This document shows, piece by piece, positions 22,496 through 34,399 of a stretch of 64,000 nucleotides of DNA. Source of the DNA: Mycogone perniciosa (Eukaryota > Ascomycota > Sordariomycetes > Hypocreales > Hypocreaceae); NCBI GenBank assembly GCA_025331125.1, contig JAOALB010000093.1:1-64000 (forward strand), given 5' to 3'. The notes beneath the pieces were generated by a model. That model had not been told where the DNA came from. It saw only the letters and a program-made list of their open reading frames with translations, and made no database searches. Both the position numbers and the translations under genes were made by a program. Within the stretch, counting starts at the first letter, position 1; each line of letters begins with the position of its first letter.

Positions 22496-24455
22496 ATGGG
22501 TGATATAGCCGATATTCCCACTCCTCCTTATACTGCCAATGGCTCGCCCAAGGCACCCAAGCCAGCGGATGGCACCATCTCCCGAGATGATATCCCCAGC
22601 GCAGCTATCGATGCCTTACCTGCGACGCCTAAGCCGTATGAAGTGCCGAGGATCCAGCTCGTGGACCGTTTCATAGACGAGCCGAGAGAATTGCGGGTTA
22701 CCGTCATTGGTGCTGGTCTTGCTGGCGTCCTGGCTGGCGTCTTACTCCCGGCCAAGGTCCCTGGTATCAAGCTCACGATCTTGGAGAAGAATGAAGAAGT
22801 GGTATGTGATTGATTGATTTCACTATAGTCTCTGTTTGCCTCTACATTTCCTTGTATTTCCTTGTATGTAAGTACGTGTACTCAGGAGTAGTAACTGACT
22901 TACAAGGATCCAGGGCGGTACGTGGTTCGAAAACATATACCCGGGAGTGCGCTGCGATATCCCTGCCCACGTCTACCAGTCAACCTTCGAGTCAAACACG
23001 CAATGGTCTGAGGAATTTGCCCAGGGCGCGGAGATTCTTGACTACTGGAAAAGGTTGGCCCGAAAATACGATGTCTACAAGTTGTTGAAGCTTTCACACA
23101 GAGTCGATGCGCTGGACTGGGATCCCAAAACATCCGAATGGGTCATTACTGTGCACGATATCAAGGCAGACACATTTCGTGTTGAGAGGGCAGACTTTGT
23201 TCTCACGGCCGTTGGGCGATTCAATGACTGGAAGCTCCCCGACTACCCCGGCCTCTCTGATTACAAGGGCCTTCTTCGACACACTGGCAATTGGGATCCC
23301 ACCTTTGATGTGACAGGCAAGAAAGTTGCTGTCATTGGCAACGGAGCCAGCGGCATTCAGCTCGTCGCCAACATACAAAAGCGAGTAGAGCGTCTGGATC
23401 ATTACGCCAGGAACCCTACCTGGGTTGCGCCATCCTTTTCTGGCCACGAGACATCTATCGAGCCAATCGTCATTCCCAAGGAGCTTCGAGACTCATTCAA
23501 CGACCCGGAGACGTACCTCAAGTACAGAAAGGAGATTGAGGATACATACTTCAGAAACTTCCGCAGCTGGCTGAAGGGCTCTAAGAAGAGTCAAGAAGAC
23601 AAAGAAAACTTCACCGAGCTTGCGAGAAAAAGATTAGCAAACAGGCCAGATGTCCTCGAGAAGGCTATCCCGGACTTTTCTCCCCATTGCCGTCGACTTA
23701 CTCCCGGACCGGGCTATCTTGAGGCTCTTTCACAACCTCATGTTGAGTATATCCGAACCCACATCAAGAGGTTCACAGAAACCGGAATTGAGACAGTAGA
23801 TGGCAAGATTCGAGACGTTGATGCCATATTTTGCGCCACGGGACACAACTCTGACATGGCGCCCCCATTTCCCGTCCGATCTGGCACTTCGAGCCTTAGC
23901 CACGAATGGAGCCACACAGGCCGTTACGGTTTCCCGTATACCTACCTGGGCGTCGCCTCACCAGGTTTCCCGAATCTCTTGTTCACCCATGGGCCCTACG
24001 GTACCGGACGATCGGGGACGGTTCCACACAATGTTGAGAACCAAATCACGTACTTTGCCAAAATTCTGCGTAAAGTCAGTCGGGAGGGTATCAAGACCAT
24101 CACGCCATCTAGGAAAGCCACAGACGACTTCACAGCCTACTCAGACGCCTTCTTCGACACAACAGTGCTCACAGAAGACTGCAGTTCGTGGTACAACGGC
24201 GGCAAGCCTGGAGGCAGAATCCATGGTCTTTGGCCTGGGAGCGCAACCCATGTGACAGTCATCCAGAAGGACCCGCGATGGGAGGACTGGGAGTACGAAT
24301 ACGTGTCTGATACGGGGAACAGATTTGCGTGGTATTTCGGCAACGGCTGCACAAAGATCGAGACTGAGGCCGAGTCGGATATGACGCCATATCTGAGTGC
24401 TCGGAAAGAGGTTGACTTGAGGAGCTTGCACGAGGATTGGTGGACTATACCATGA
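22496..24455 (+). CDS. Baeyer-Villiger-type FAD/NADPH flavin monooxygenase
   Basis: Two exons, 22496-22801 and 22914-24455, with a 112-nt intron; 615 residues. The first dinucleotide-binding motif VTVIGAGLAGVLAG is near residue 72 and continues, across the intron, into GGTWFENIYPGVRCD, a hallmark of class B flavoproteins. The stretch RHTGNWD holds the place of the Baeyer-Villiger fingerprint (FxGxxxHxxxW type) in degenerate form. The second Rossmann motif VAVIGNGASGIQLVANI binds NADPH. Such enzymes insert oxygen next to a ketone or oxygenate a heteroatom. Length and the N-terminal ~65-residue polar extension resemble fungal steroid/cyclic-ketone monooxygenases and the StcW-like group of secondary metabolism. 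It lies first in a run of three plus-strand genes and is divergent from the MDR reductase. Confidence 0.9.
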
Positions 24456-25135
24456 GCAAAGCACGAAATCAACTTGATAGATAGACTATTCGGCATCATT
24501 GAAAAGCCACAAATTGAACAATTTAGCCATCAGCTCACGTCAGAATAAAAATATTTAGAATAACTGGGTCTTGAGATTAGTACTCCGCATATCATTTTCA
24601 ATCAGTGTTTGGTTCATCTTATTACTCGTGATGCTGATAGCCTCCCGTGAGGTTGCAGCCCCCCCTACACCAGGGACCTCATATCTCGGCACTAGGCCAC
24701 GTTTTTTCCCCATTTTACATGGATGAGTGACCAAATTGCCAGATCAAAGATGATCTTGCAGATAGTTGGCCGATAGGGCTAGTGCTCGCAGACACCATGC
24801 AGGGTGCTGCTCATAGGAGGAAGAACGTATGTTGTGTACAACCCCCGCGATGGCGTGCTGGCCAGCATGACTTTCGCAAGACACGACCAAAACCACTCCG
24901 TCGGTACGGGCTTACCCGATGTCGCAAACTAAAGATGAGGCTATGAAGGGACATGCAATTAGCGCTGGCTTGAGCAGTTTGGGAATGGTCTGCTTAGGAA
25001 TGAAGTCGGGATGTTGAGATTGAGAATGACTGATATTCAGCCAGATGCCCGAGTCATAACGACGTTTCATGGCACTCTGAACCACTCTTCTTTCATCCAA
25101 TTAATTCCTAATACACGCTTTGCGTATAATTCAAA
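24456..25135. other. Intergenic between FAD monooxygenase and UNC93-like gene
   Basis: 680 bp between two plus-strand genes, holding the 3' end of one and the promoter of the next. No gene is supported. Confidence 0.5.
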
Positions 25136-26861
25136 ATGTCGGACAAAGGAGAAGGCTTTGCCACCAATACTGGCGTCTTGCCTAAGGAGCAACGGCATCC
25201 AGGTAAGGACTAACATGACATGACCTTCATCAACACAATCTGGAGCATTTGCTAACAACGATTCACCGCATAGTAAAATGGTACCGGTCTACCTTTTATA
25301 ACATGACCGTGCTCGGTTTGTGCAATCTAGCAGCACCTGGAATTTGGGGAGCCATGAATTCCCTTGGAGCTGGTGGAAGCCAATCGCCCCAGCTTGTGAA
25401 CGCCGCCAATGCCTTGACATTCTGCCTCATGGTTGTGTCTTGCTATTTCTCAAGCGTGATTGTGCATTATATCGGTATTAAGGGTGCTCTGATATTCGGA
25501 ACGTGAGTTCTCCCTTGCATCTTGTTAGTTTGGCTCCGTTCTTGTTCTAACCCCAGTTACCAACACAGCGTCGGCTATGCGCCATTCGCCGCTGGTCTTT
25601 ACACAAACAACAGATTCGGTACCGAATGGCTCGTGCTTTTGGGTGCGGCGCTTTGTGGTATCTCAGCCGGTGTCTTCTGGATGGCTGAGGCGGCCATTGC
25701 TATCGCCTATCCCGAACCATGGAACCGAGGAAAGGCCCTTGGCTACTGGCTGACATACCGCGTGACGGGCCAAATCATCGGAGGTGCTGTCAATTTGAGT
25801 CTTAACATCGACAACAGTGAGGCAGGCAAGGTTTCTTACACCGTCTACCTCGTCTTCATTGCGATCCAGGCATCAGGTGCCCTAGTTGCCCTGTTCCTGA
25901 ACAGGCCACACAAGGTGGAGAGGCAAGATGGAAAGAAAGTCGAGCTCTCCATTATCCAGAACCCCTGGTATGAGATCAAGGCAACCACAAAGCTCTTCCT
26001 CCGACCCAAGTTTCTCCTCATCATTCTCTGGATTGGCCAGGCTGTCTTTTCTGAGGCTGTTTACTTCACCTACCTTTCCCGTAAGGATACCACTTCATGA
26101 TTCATGCAGCGTGTTGATTCTGACCAATGTTTAGTCTGGTTCTCCGTGCGAGCGCGAGCACTTGGCTCCTTCTTGGGAGGAATTGTTGCTATCATCAGCG
26201 GAAACGCTATTGGTGTACGTTTTCATCCTTACAACTCCGTCTCATAAGTATTTCAGTTCTAACGGCGTATGCAAATACAGTGGTGGCTGGATCGCTCTAC
26301 CGTTGCATTGAAGATTCGTGCACGATATGCCTTTTGGTTTATCGCAGTCACTCAGGGTGCGTGGTGGCTTTGGGCTACCGTGCTCGCCACGCAATACAAA
26401 CAATCATCCCCGACTTACGACTGGACTACCCCAGGCTTCGGCGCTGGATTCGGTGTATACATCTTCCTCACACTTGGATTCCAGGTCAACTATCTCTTCC
26501 TGTAAGTGTCACCATGAGGAGTGGATTACTTTCGTGGTTCCAGGGCTAACGTGATCTCAGCTATTTCTTTGTGACGAACCTGGCTCAAGACGAGAGCGAA
26601 GTTATTCGGTACGCTGCTCTGCTACGTGGAACCGAGTCCGCTTGGCAGGCCGTCAGCTATGGACTGTCTTCTTTGACTGTCTTTGCCCAGGTTGGCGGCA
26701 TTTACATGAACTTCGGCCTCTGGGCGATTGCCATTTTCCCGGCCTGGCTTGTGCTAAGGGAGTTTGGCGGCGAGAGCCAGTCTGATGCCGAGTCTAACAA
26801 CTCTCCCGGAATTGTTTCGCGGGAGGATAGTGATGCTGGAGTTAAGGCGGCTTCTACATAA
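25136..26861 (+). CDS. UNC93-like (DUF895) multi-pass membrane transporter-like protein
   Basis: Six exons: 25136-25202, 25274-25502, 25569-26080, 26135-26214, 26281-26501 and 26561-26861; all phases agree; 469 residues. The protein is almost entirely hydrophobic segments, about 11 or 12, with short polar loops and a soluble acidic tail. The block FYNMTVLGLCNLAAPGIWGAMNSLGAGG and ISAGVFWMAEAAIAIAYPEP fit the fungal UNC93/DUF895 branch of the major facilitator superfamily. Substrates of these fungal proteins are largely unknown. Its place between two flavin monooxygenases suggests uptake or export of their substrate or product, which is inference. The last 35 residues are Ser/Asp/Glu-rich and cytosolic. 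Confidence 0.88.
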
Positions 26862-27709
26862 TGGTGTTGCATGTATATTTACATACATGGGACTTGCATG
26901 GAGAAGGCAAAAATTACCGAAGCGCTATAGAGTAGATCAGTAGACCATTCCATTATACCAAATACTCACGTCTTCAATTTGCCTGAAACCAAAATCACAT
27001 GTAGTATATCCAATTTGGAATTCGAGTTTGATGACATCATCGTCGTTGCTCGAGGCCGGTCTGCCGGATTTACAAATCGTGACAAAACCCGGCGGTGTTC
27101 ATTCCGAATGCACATTACCCGCAAATACTAGTTCCTCGCGGATATTAGACGGACATCGTCCGATATCCAGAAATAGGCGGATATGTAAATCGTACGAGTC
27201 GTTGTGGTTTCTCCAGATCGAATTGCCAATGACGGTATCCCCGCTAGCGGTGACGTGATTGCTAGACCACCTTGGCTATGCGCCTGTCCCCCACGATAAG
27301 CCTTGATGCTGACCTGTTAATGGGAGGAATACTATTGAGAGATTGCATATGAAGCCATAGCCGTTTTAGCCATTTAACATATTTACCCAGACGCTCTGTC
27401 ATTCGAAGGTGAGGTGGAGTGGTGAACTTGCGTGATCTCGACACCAGTATTGCACCATCGTGTCTACCACAGGAGACCACTCGGCGTCGTCTTGGATACC
27501 CATACCCAGAGCCAGAAAGCCGGAGAGCCGACAATCGGCCATTAAGCGAAGTCCAATATATGTGCTGCCTCGGCGGTGCTACCAGTAAAGATGGGATGAC
27601 TATATCCGTCCCCGTTCATTACTACCAGGACAAGTGCATCCTCCCCCCCAGGAACTGACCAGGAAGCACGAGCACATCATACTTTGGGATTACCCATCAT
27701 TGGACAATC
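26862..27709. other. Intergenic between UNC93-like and FMN monooxygenase genes
   Basis: 848 bp between two plus-strand genes. No open frame with a recognisable product is present. It should hold the UNC93-like 3' end and the monooxygenase promoter. Confidence 0.5.
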
Positions 27710-29605
27710 ATGGGTTCGCAAACCGGAAAAAAAAGCCTAGTGCTCAATGCTTTCGTGGAGACGTGTATGTTCAGTGCTCGCGAATGCCCCTGCCGATATG
27801 CATAGAACAACAAGTTGACTGACGCAATTGGTGGACTGCAGGCAGCGGCCATCAGACTCCTGGACTGTGGCGGCATCCCGATGACCAGTCATGGAGGTTT
27901 AACCAGATAGATCACTGGGTTGAGCTGGCAAAGCTTCTGGAAGAGGCGAAGTTCCATGGCATTTTCATTGCCGATGTCCTTGGTATGTTTGCGTGATTCC
28001 AGCTGAGTTGACCCCCGGTTCGGATCTAATCTCATCCTATGAATCAGGCGGCTATGATGTCTATTCCGGCTCCTTGGACCCGGCAGTCATTTCTGGTGCT
28101 CAATGGCCGGTGCATGAGCCGATGGCTGCCATCTCCGCCATGGCGGCGGTGACCAAGAGCATTGGCTTTGGTGTCACTGTCTCAACCACCTATGAGCAGC
28201 CCTATCACCTTGCTCGAAGATTGTCGACTCTTGATCACCTAACCAATGGACGGTAAGCTCCTATCTCGCCCGACCTGCATTTTCGAACAAACATGACTGA
28301 TAACTCGTTAGAATTGGATGGAATGTAAGTTGATGACCGTATCAAGCTGTGACTTCTTCACTCCATACTTACTAGTGAGCACAGATCGTCACCAGTTACT
28401 TGGACTCTGCTGCCAAGAACATGGGCCTTGCCCAACAACCCCAGGTAAGCAGCCAATTACACCGTACCCCTGTCTCAACACAACTTCGATATGCTGACTC
28501 ACCTATGGCATGATGATCGATACGCCCAAGCCGAAGAGTACATCAAGGTTATGTACAAGCTCTTCGAGTCTTCCTGGCGTGACGATGCCGTCAAGCTAGA
28601 CCGTGAGGCTGGCATCTACACCCAACCAGACCTTGTCCGCAAGATCAACCATAACGGCAGGTTCTTCACCGTCCCTGGCCCACACATCTGCTCGCCCAGC
28701 CCGCAGAGGACACCCATGCTCCTCCAGGCTGGCACATCTCGCGCGGGCAAGCTCTTCGCCGCTCAGCACGCCGAGGCCATCTTCGTGTCTGCGCACGCAC
28801 CGGCCGTGTGCGCTAAGAGCATTGCTGATATCCGAGAGCTAGCCAAGGCGCAGTTTGGCCGGGACCCCAACTCAATCAAGGTCCTTGCCCTCGTGTGCCC
28901 TATCCTTGGCAGGACAGAAGAGGAGGCTCAGGCCAAGTTGGCTGACATCAAGCAATATGCTTCGCATGAGGGGGCTCTTGCGCTCTTTGGTGGCTGGACC
29001 GGCATTGACCTGAACAAGTATGGTGACGATGAGGAGTTGAGACAGGTGGAGAGCAATGCTGTGAAGTAAGTGTTGATTGCCAGCGTCGGGCCTTCGTTTC
29101 CTTCTTTCTCGGTCAGAGTCTAACACGCGAGGCGCAATAGATCGACCGTTGAGGGTTACGCCAAGTTCTCTCCAGGGACCTCCAAGTGGACCAAGCACAC
29201 CATTGCCGAACATGTAAGCGTTGGTGGGAACGGCCCAGCCCTTGTTGGCACACCAGAACAGGTAGCAGACGGACTTGAGACTTGGGTCAAAGAGGCAGAT
29301 GTCGATGGCTTCAACTTCGTAAGTGCCAAAAGTCAAAGTTACATCATATTTGATGTATTGTCTAACCGCTTTCCCAGGCATACACCCTGTTCCCGCAATC
29401 ATTCAAGGACATCATCGAGCTTTTGCTCCCAGAGCTCAAGAAACGAGGTCTCTTCTGGGACGATTATGCGGCTCCTGGAGGCACTTACCGTGAAAACTTC
29501 TATCGCAAGCCTGGGCAGACCGGTCCTCCGGATGAGCACGTCGCATCGACGTTTAGGTGGAAGGCTGGTGTGCCCGCAGAGGAGCATGTAATTCCTGAGA
29601 TCTAA
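27710..29605 (+). CDS. Luciferase-like FMN-dependent monooxygenase (NtaA/SnaA/DszA family), one splice acceptor apparently lost
   Basis: Eight exons fit the family: 27710-27764, 27842-27982, 28048-28252, 28312-28324 (13 nt), 28385-28444, 28509-29065, 29141-29318 and 29378-29605; 478 residues if all join. Conserved pieces in order are KSLVLNAFVETCSGHQTPG, WVELAKLLEEAKFHGIFIADVL, YDVYSGSLDPA, GFGVTVSTTYEQPYHLARR, IGWNIVTSYLDSAAKNMGL, HDDRYAQAEEYIKVMYKLFE and LLQAGTSRAGKLFAAQHAEAIF. These enzymes use FMNH2 supplied by a separate flavin reductase to oxidise amines, thioethers or aromatic heterocycles. The intron after 28444 has a good donor (GTAAGC) and branch site, but the expected acceptor at 28507-28508 reads GG, not AG. 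Retention would bring an early stop. An in-frame AG at 28537-28538 could rescue a protein lacking ten residues. It may be a functional gene, a recent pseudogene, or carry a sequence error. Confidence 0.82.
28445..28508 (+). other. Intron with missing AG acceptor in the FMN monooxygenase gene
   Basis: Homology to the family places the exon boundary exactly between ...LAQQPQ and HDDRYAQAEE. The donor GTAAGC and a branch-like GCTGACTCAC are present, and the intron would be 64 nt, similar to its neighbours. The final dinucleotide is GG (CTATGG before CATGATGAT). A single A-to-G change from CTATAG explains it. All seven other introns modelled in this gene have canonical ends. Confidence 0.75.
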
Positions 29606-30006
29606 AAATGAGGTTAGAGAGGTGAGGTAACGTTGTACAGTGCATAGCACAGTAGGACATATGTCGTCTTAAGTACCAACTACGTGAGAAAGTGGCACAA
29701 AATACATATAAAAATGAAGGCTACAATTTAAGCATTATATATTATATGAAGTTTATTGAAATAAGATGAAATTTCCATGTTCGAATTGAGAGGCTGTGAT
29801 ACACTCGAGACTTGATAGACGCGTTGGCGGTGGGGATACGCGTGAATGCCTGTACTGTTACTTGCACAGTGCAAAAATCATCACCTCTTCTCTCACACTG
29901 ACACCAGAACCAACATCAAAACAGCAGCAAGACAACGTCCCCGAAATCTCAAGAAGACCGATATCCATCCATCAGCCTTTGACTTCAAGGCATTACCGTA
30001 TCAATC
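29606..30006. other. Intergenic between FMN monooxygenase and cyclophilin H
   Basis: 401 bp between two plus-strand genes. It marks the right edge of the accessory block. AT-rich around 29690-29770; no gene is supported. Confidence 0.5.
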
Positions 30007-31110
30007 ATGCCGCCCACACAACTTCCGGAATCCGGTAACCCACTGTATGCATCCCACTATTCTTTTTTCCTGTGTTCGATAGATCATCTGTTGCTCGTCA
30101 TACGGCATGTGGAAGAGACGGTCGAGCCACGAGAGCATTCACTCGCATACGTACAAAGATGAGCTAACAGTAATTTTATTTTACAGGGTATTCTTCGACA
30201 TCACACTCGGAGGTTAGTGTTCGCCAGACCTATGCTCATGCGGGATGATCAAGGAAGCTCTGCAGCCTTGCTGAGAGCTGACTATCAAGTGATATGCGCA
30301 TTCAGATAACCACAGAATTGAGCGTCAAATACCTGTTTGACACCATTTTTCTATTTGGATGAATATTGAATTATTCTGGACCACTCATTCATTCTAGCGT
30401 TGAATATTTCATGCTGTCCTGGCTGCTTGCCTCCTGTTGAGAATCTCTGCTCACAGCTAGTTTCTTCTAGGTGAACCTCTCGGCCGCATCACCTTTGAGC
30501 TATTCAAAGACATCGTCCCTAAAACAGCCGAAAATTTCCGCCAGTTCTGCACCGGCGAGTCCAAGGACTCTATGGGTCGCCCTCAGGGCTACAAAGGTTC
30601 CAAGTTCCATCGCATCGTCAGTTACCCCCTCTGTCTTATCCTTGGACTCGTCTCAAACTCACGGTTCCGGTGTTCTGCAGATTTCAAATTTCATGTGCCA
30701 AGGAGGAGACTTCCTACAGGGAGATGGTACTGGCTCGACTTGTATCTGGGGCTACAAGGCCTTCGAGGATGAGAACTTTATCCTGAAGCACGATCAGCCA
30801 GGTTTGCTGTCAATGGCGGTATGTCAAGCCCCATTTCCCTCCCTATTCTCTATTGTTTCTGTTGTCTACCTCTGAAAATCCTGGATCTCCGAGCTGACAC
30901 TCATTGTAGAATGCTGGCCCCAATACCAACGGCTCCCAATTCTTCATCACCACCGTTCCCACTCCATTCCTCGACAACAAGCACGTTGTCTTTGGAAAGG
31001 TTGTGGACGGCATGGACGTCGTTAAGAAGATGGAGGCCACCAAGACAGGCTACCGTGGCAAGGACATCCCAAACCTCGATGTCGCCATTGCCCAATGCGG
31101 AGAGATGTAA
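30007..31110 (+). CDS. Cyclophilin H-type peptidyl-prolyl cis-trans isomerase (spliceosomal)
   Basis: Five exons: 30007-30044, 30187-30212, 30471-30616, 30681-30818 and 30910-31110; 182 residues. Cyclophilins isomerise X-Pro bonds; the H type associates with the U4/U6.U5 tri-snRNP. The catalytic core is complete: FFDITLGGEPLGRI, TAENFRQFCTGE, KGSKFHRI (active-site Arg), FMCQGGDFLQGDGTGS and NGSQFFIT. The ending VAIAQCGEM and the short MPPTQLPESGNP leader match PPIH rather than CypA. At the site of the Trp that contacts cyclosporin A the protein has Phe (TPFLDNKHVVFG), so weaker drug binding is expected. Introns 1 (142 nt) and 2 (258 nt) are long for this genome. Confidence 0.92.
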
Positions 31111-31761
31111 TGGCTGTCCTAGGCTATGTGATTGAACGGTGTGCTAGCGGGGCATTGATAGGATATGGACAGAATCTTTGTGACATCTAGGCCGGGACAT
31201 GACTGCGAGGTGAACTTGCTTGATTGCCCGAACAAGGATGGGACTGTCAACCTCGTATAGTTCGACGGATCTGGAGTGATCCTTAAGAATTGAGCATGCT
31301 CGTTTTTTGTTGTGTGACTAGTATTCTCTTAAAAATTAAGCCCTATATGTCCCTGGGTTTACTTGCTTTGATCGCTAGCTCTTTGTTAACAGTCAGGGAG
31401 ATGGGTGAGCGTAGTCATTGCAGAACAGAACAGCAAAGGGGGATGAGATGGGAGAAGAAAGCTATCATTAGGAGTCTTCCGGTCAGTGTGGTGTTTATGA
31501 GATGGCATTGAATGAGTCTAAGATGCGGTGGCAATGCTCTAGGGACGAGTCATAAAGCCAGAACGTCGGACTGGGCAGCATATCCAGCGTAATATCCTTC
31601 ATTTAAGTATGTGCTTGCTTGTATCATAAACAATTTAATATATACATCATAAAAAGCACTCCTAACGCCGCCTACAATAGGTGCTCCAGGCCTCCTGGTC
31701 CGACAGACATCATATTTTCCCCCGGTCAAGATGCCGTCCGAGTGATGCCTAATGGGTCAAT
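31111..31761. other. Convergent 3' intergenic region
   Basis: 651 bp between stop codons of cyclophilin H (plus) and the GH55 glucanase (minus). No gene is supported. Confidence 0.5.
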
Positions 31762-34399
31762 CTATGGGGTGTATCGGCCAATATCACCACCACCACCTGG
31801 CCATGAGCCGGTGAAGCCGTTCTGAGTCACAATGTGAGTACCATCAGCTAGACGCAGAATGTTGTAAGCGTCCTTGGAGCAAATGCCGAAGGCCTGAAGA
31901 TTAGTGGGGGTTCTAGCAATCCAGTGCATGGTTTCTGTGATTCATCCGTTAGTTACATAATACCTCCGAGGATTCATTGATTTGTGGTACTTACGCTGAC
32001 ACTGGTATTGGCCACAGCCCTGATATCCAGGGCCACTGAAGAAAGCCCACGAAGCTGAGCCATAAGTGTAAATGTTGGAACCACCGTTGATGTAGTTGCC
32101 ATAGCCCATTCGGCAAAGCTTGTCACCACCGCCGCACCATGAGAAGTCGGGATCACCCCAAGTGCTGACGTTGGGAGTCCAAGGAGCAGGAACAACCTGC
32201 TGGGCGTTGGAGCCCTGGTCATAATTGGTCTCAGACTGGAGAAGAGAAATGGCAACGTTGTTAGCGTTGAGTAAATTAAGCTGATAAAGCCACCAGTGCT
32301 CGCTGCCCAAAGCATAGAGCCAAGTAGCCTTGGTGGACTGAACAAGAGTACCACCCTTGCCAGCAATGTTCGAGCCGCCGCTGAAGCCTTCGGTAATATG
32401 GTCCGCAACCCAGTTCCAAACGTTCTCGATATAGGCGGATGAGCTCTGGGTGAGGTGCAAGCCGATGAAGGCGCCCTTGCACTGATTGCTTGCAGAACGA
32501 CACGCGTTGGTCAGACCACTGGCACCACGAGTACCGCCAACGGTGATGATAGAGTTCCAGAGAGCGACATCGCCTGGGTTGTTGCCGGCCATGTTGAACT
32601 GAACGATAATGGCACCGGGCAAAACATCGGAAACGGTGAATCCCATATCCTGGATCTGGGCAACGCCAACCTCACCAGGGCGACCGACAGACACAATTGG
32701 CCTGGGGTTATTCTCATCCTTGAAGAAGTTACCGAAACCAGTAATTGTGGCCCAAGCCTCGCCGACGATGCGCGAGCCTGGAGGAATGAAAAGAGTAGAG
32801 TCAACCCGGTACTTGCCAAAGGGGAAGTAAGCAATCTTGCCCTGGCTGGCGGCCAGTCTCAAGATGTCGTTGAGGACACCAGACTCATCCCTAGTGTTAT
32901 CTCCGAGGACGGTGCGGCCGCCATTCTGGTTACGGTCCTTGACGTTAAGGAAGTCCGAAACGGGCCTGGTGGCGTAGTTGGGGGCAGAGATCGAGGGATA
33001 CTTGCCACCAGGGGCCAATGCAGCGGGACGCTGGTTGGTAGAGCTAACTGGACCATAGACGGGTTGGCGGCCAACCGTGTTGCCATATGTATAGGTAGCG
33101 ACACGGGACTGGGCACCGAGCACGGTTGTGCCTCGAACAACAGCAATGGCCGAGTTAGTATCCTTTGTGAGGTTCTCAATGAGGAAGGATGGGTAGACAG
33201 TGGTCGTGAAGGTAACGCCAGAGTTGATAGATGTGCCGTCGACGATGGCGATCCAGGGGGCACCACCTGTGTTGCTAACACCGGTTCCACAGGTGTCGAA
33301 AGTAGGTGCCCAGAGAGTGATGGTGTTGCCACCAGAGATGAGCATGCCAACAGTGTTCTGGTAGAAGTAGATGTTATGGTACGCAGCCTGTTGGTGTCCA
33401 TCTTGCCAAATACCGTTCTGAGAATAGCATTGTCAGTAAGCAAAGCCAGAGTATCAACGTCACCACACGGGGCTGGTCTTACCTGTCCACGCTCGATGCG
33501 AACATCGGAGAGTCCAAGGGTAGAGCCTCTGCCAAGGCGGATACCAGTGTGGCCGTTGCCATTTTGAGAAGTTGGCATGGTAATCTTGATGTTTTGCAGC
33601 TGCGCAACTTGAGCAACACCCCAATAGAGAGCAGTGAATTGCTGGCCTAATACGAGTCATTAATTATGACTTGTGCATATGGATCATCGTCAAGCTAACC
33701 TGCGCCGATGCTGGTAGTGTCGAGGATGATGTTCTTCAGGCCGACAGCGAAGGAAAGCTCGCCAGAAATGCCAGTAGTGGGATCCTGGCCTACACGAAAG
33801 GGTTAGATTCATTGCGATAGGCAAAAGCGTGATAACGCAAGAGAACCTACCGCTGAGAAGCGTCTGATCGCCGGAGAAGCCAGGAGCAGCCCTAAGAATA
33901 GGGGGCTAGATGGGAGGCAGAGGTGTCAGCTAGGGTCGTGTAGTTGGGATGGAGATTGGCTTACGTTGGTGGCATCACCCATTAGAATAGTGTCAGTGTT
34001 CATCCTGATGGTAGAACGAACATCGTAGACACCAGGGGCGAGATAGACGACCTGGTTTCAGCAACATTAGCCTTTCTGTCCCTACATGAACAAATCTGAT
34101 CAGCTCACTCTGGGCTGGGACGCAAGCCACTGGCCGTGACGCTGGGCACCATTGTTGTCGTTGATAGCCCTCTGGATACCGGCACCACCATCGCTCGGGC
34201 TCACGGCCCTGTAGACCTGGTAATTGAAATCACCGTCGAGGTCTGGGGCGTAACCACGAGCAGGACCGGTATGGTCCATGTTGGCATACCAGAAACTGGT
34301 GGCTCGCTTGGTGAGGCCATCGTCAGAGGCAGCAGGACTTGGGGCTGGCGTAGCAGACGCCACGCCTAGAAAGAGGGCAACGACTGCCGTGAACTTCAT
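31762..34399 (-). CDS. Secreted exo-beta-1,3-glucanase, glycoside hydrolase family 55
   Basis: Seven exons: 34399-34109, 34051-33965, 33905-33851, 33789-33700, 33646-33483, 33417-31995 and 31934-31762; all phases agree; 760 residues. A signal peptide (MKFTAVVALFLGVASATPAP) opens the protein, followed by a Lys-Arg site (GLTKR) suitable for Kex2-type processing. Two right-handed beta-helix halves follow, each with a pectate-lyase-3-like start (GAGIQRAINDNN in the first half; LNDILRLAASQGKIAYFPFGKYRV in the second). This tandem arrangement is characteristic of GH55. The enzymes release glucose or gentiobiose from beta-1,3-glucans of fungal walls or callose-like substrates. The mature chain ends GGDIGRYTP. 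Several N-glycosylation sequons are present. It may serve in wall remodelling or attack on other fungi; the sequence does not decide. Confidence 0.93.

Noticed and set aside
20473..24455. Polyketide cluster reading of the MDR reductase plus FAD monooxygenase
   Set aside because: No polyketide synthase, NRPS, terpene synthase or pathway regulator lies within the window, so only a generic oxidative cluster is claimed.
32455..33567. 370-codon plus-strand open frame
   Set aside because: It is the exact antisense of the largest GH55 exon, crosses the GH55 intron at 33418-33482, and has no recognisable domain.
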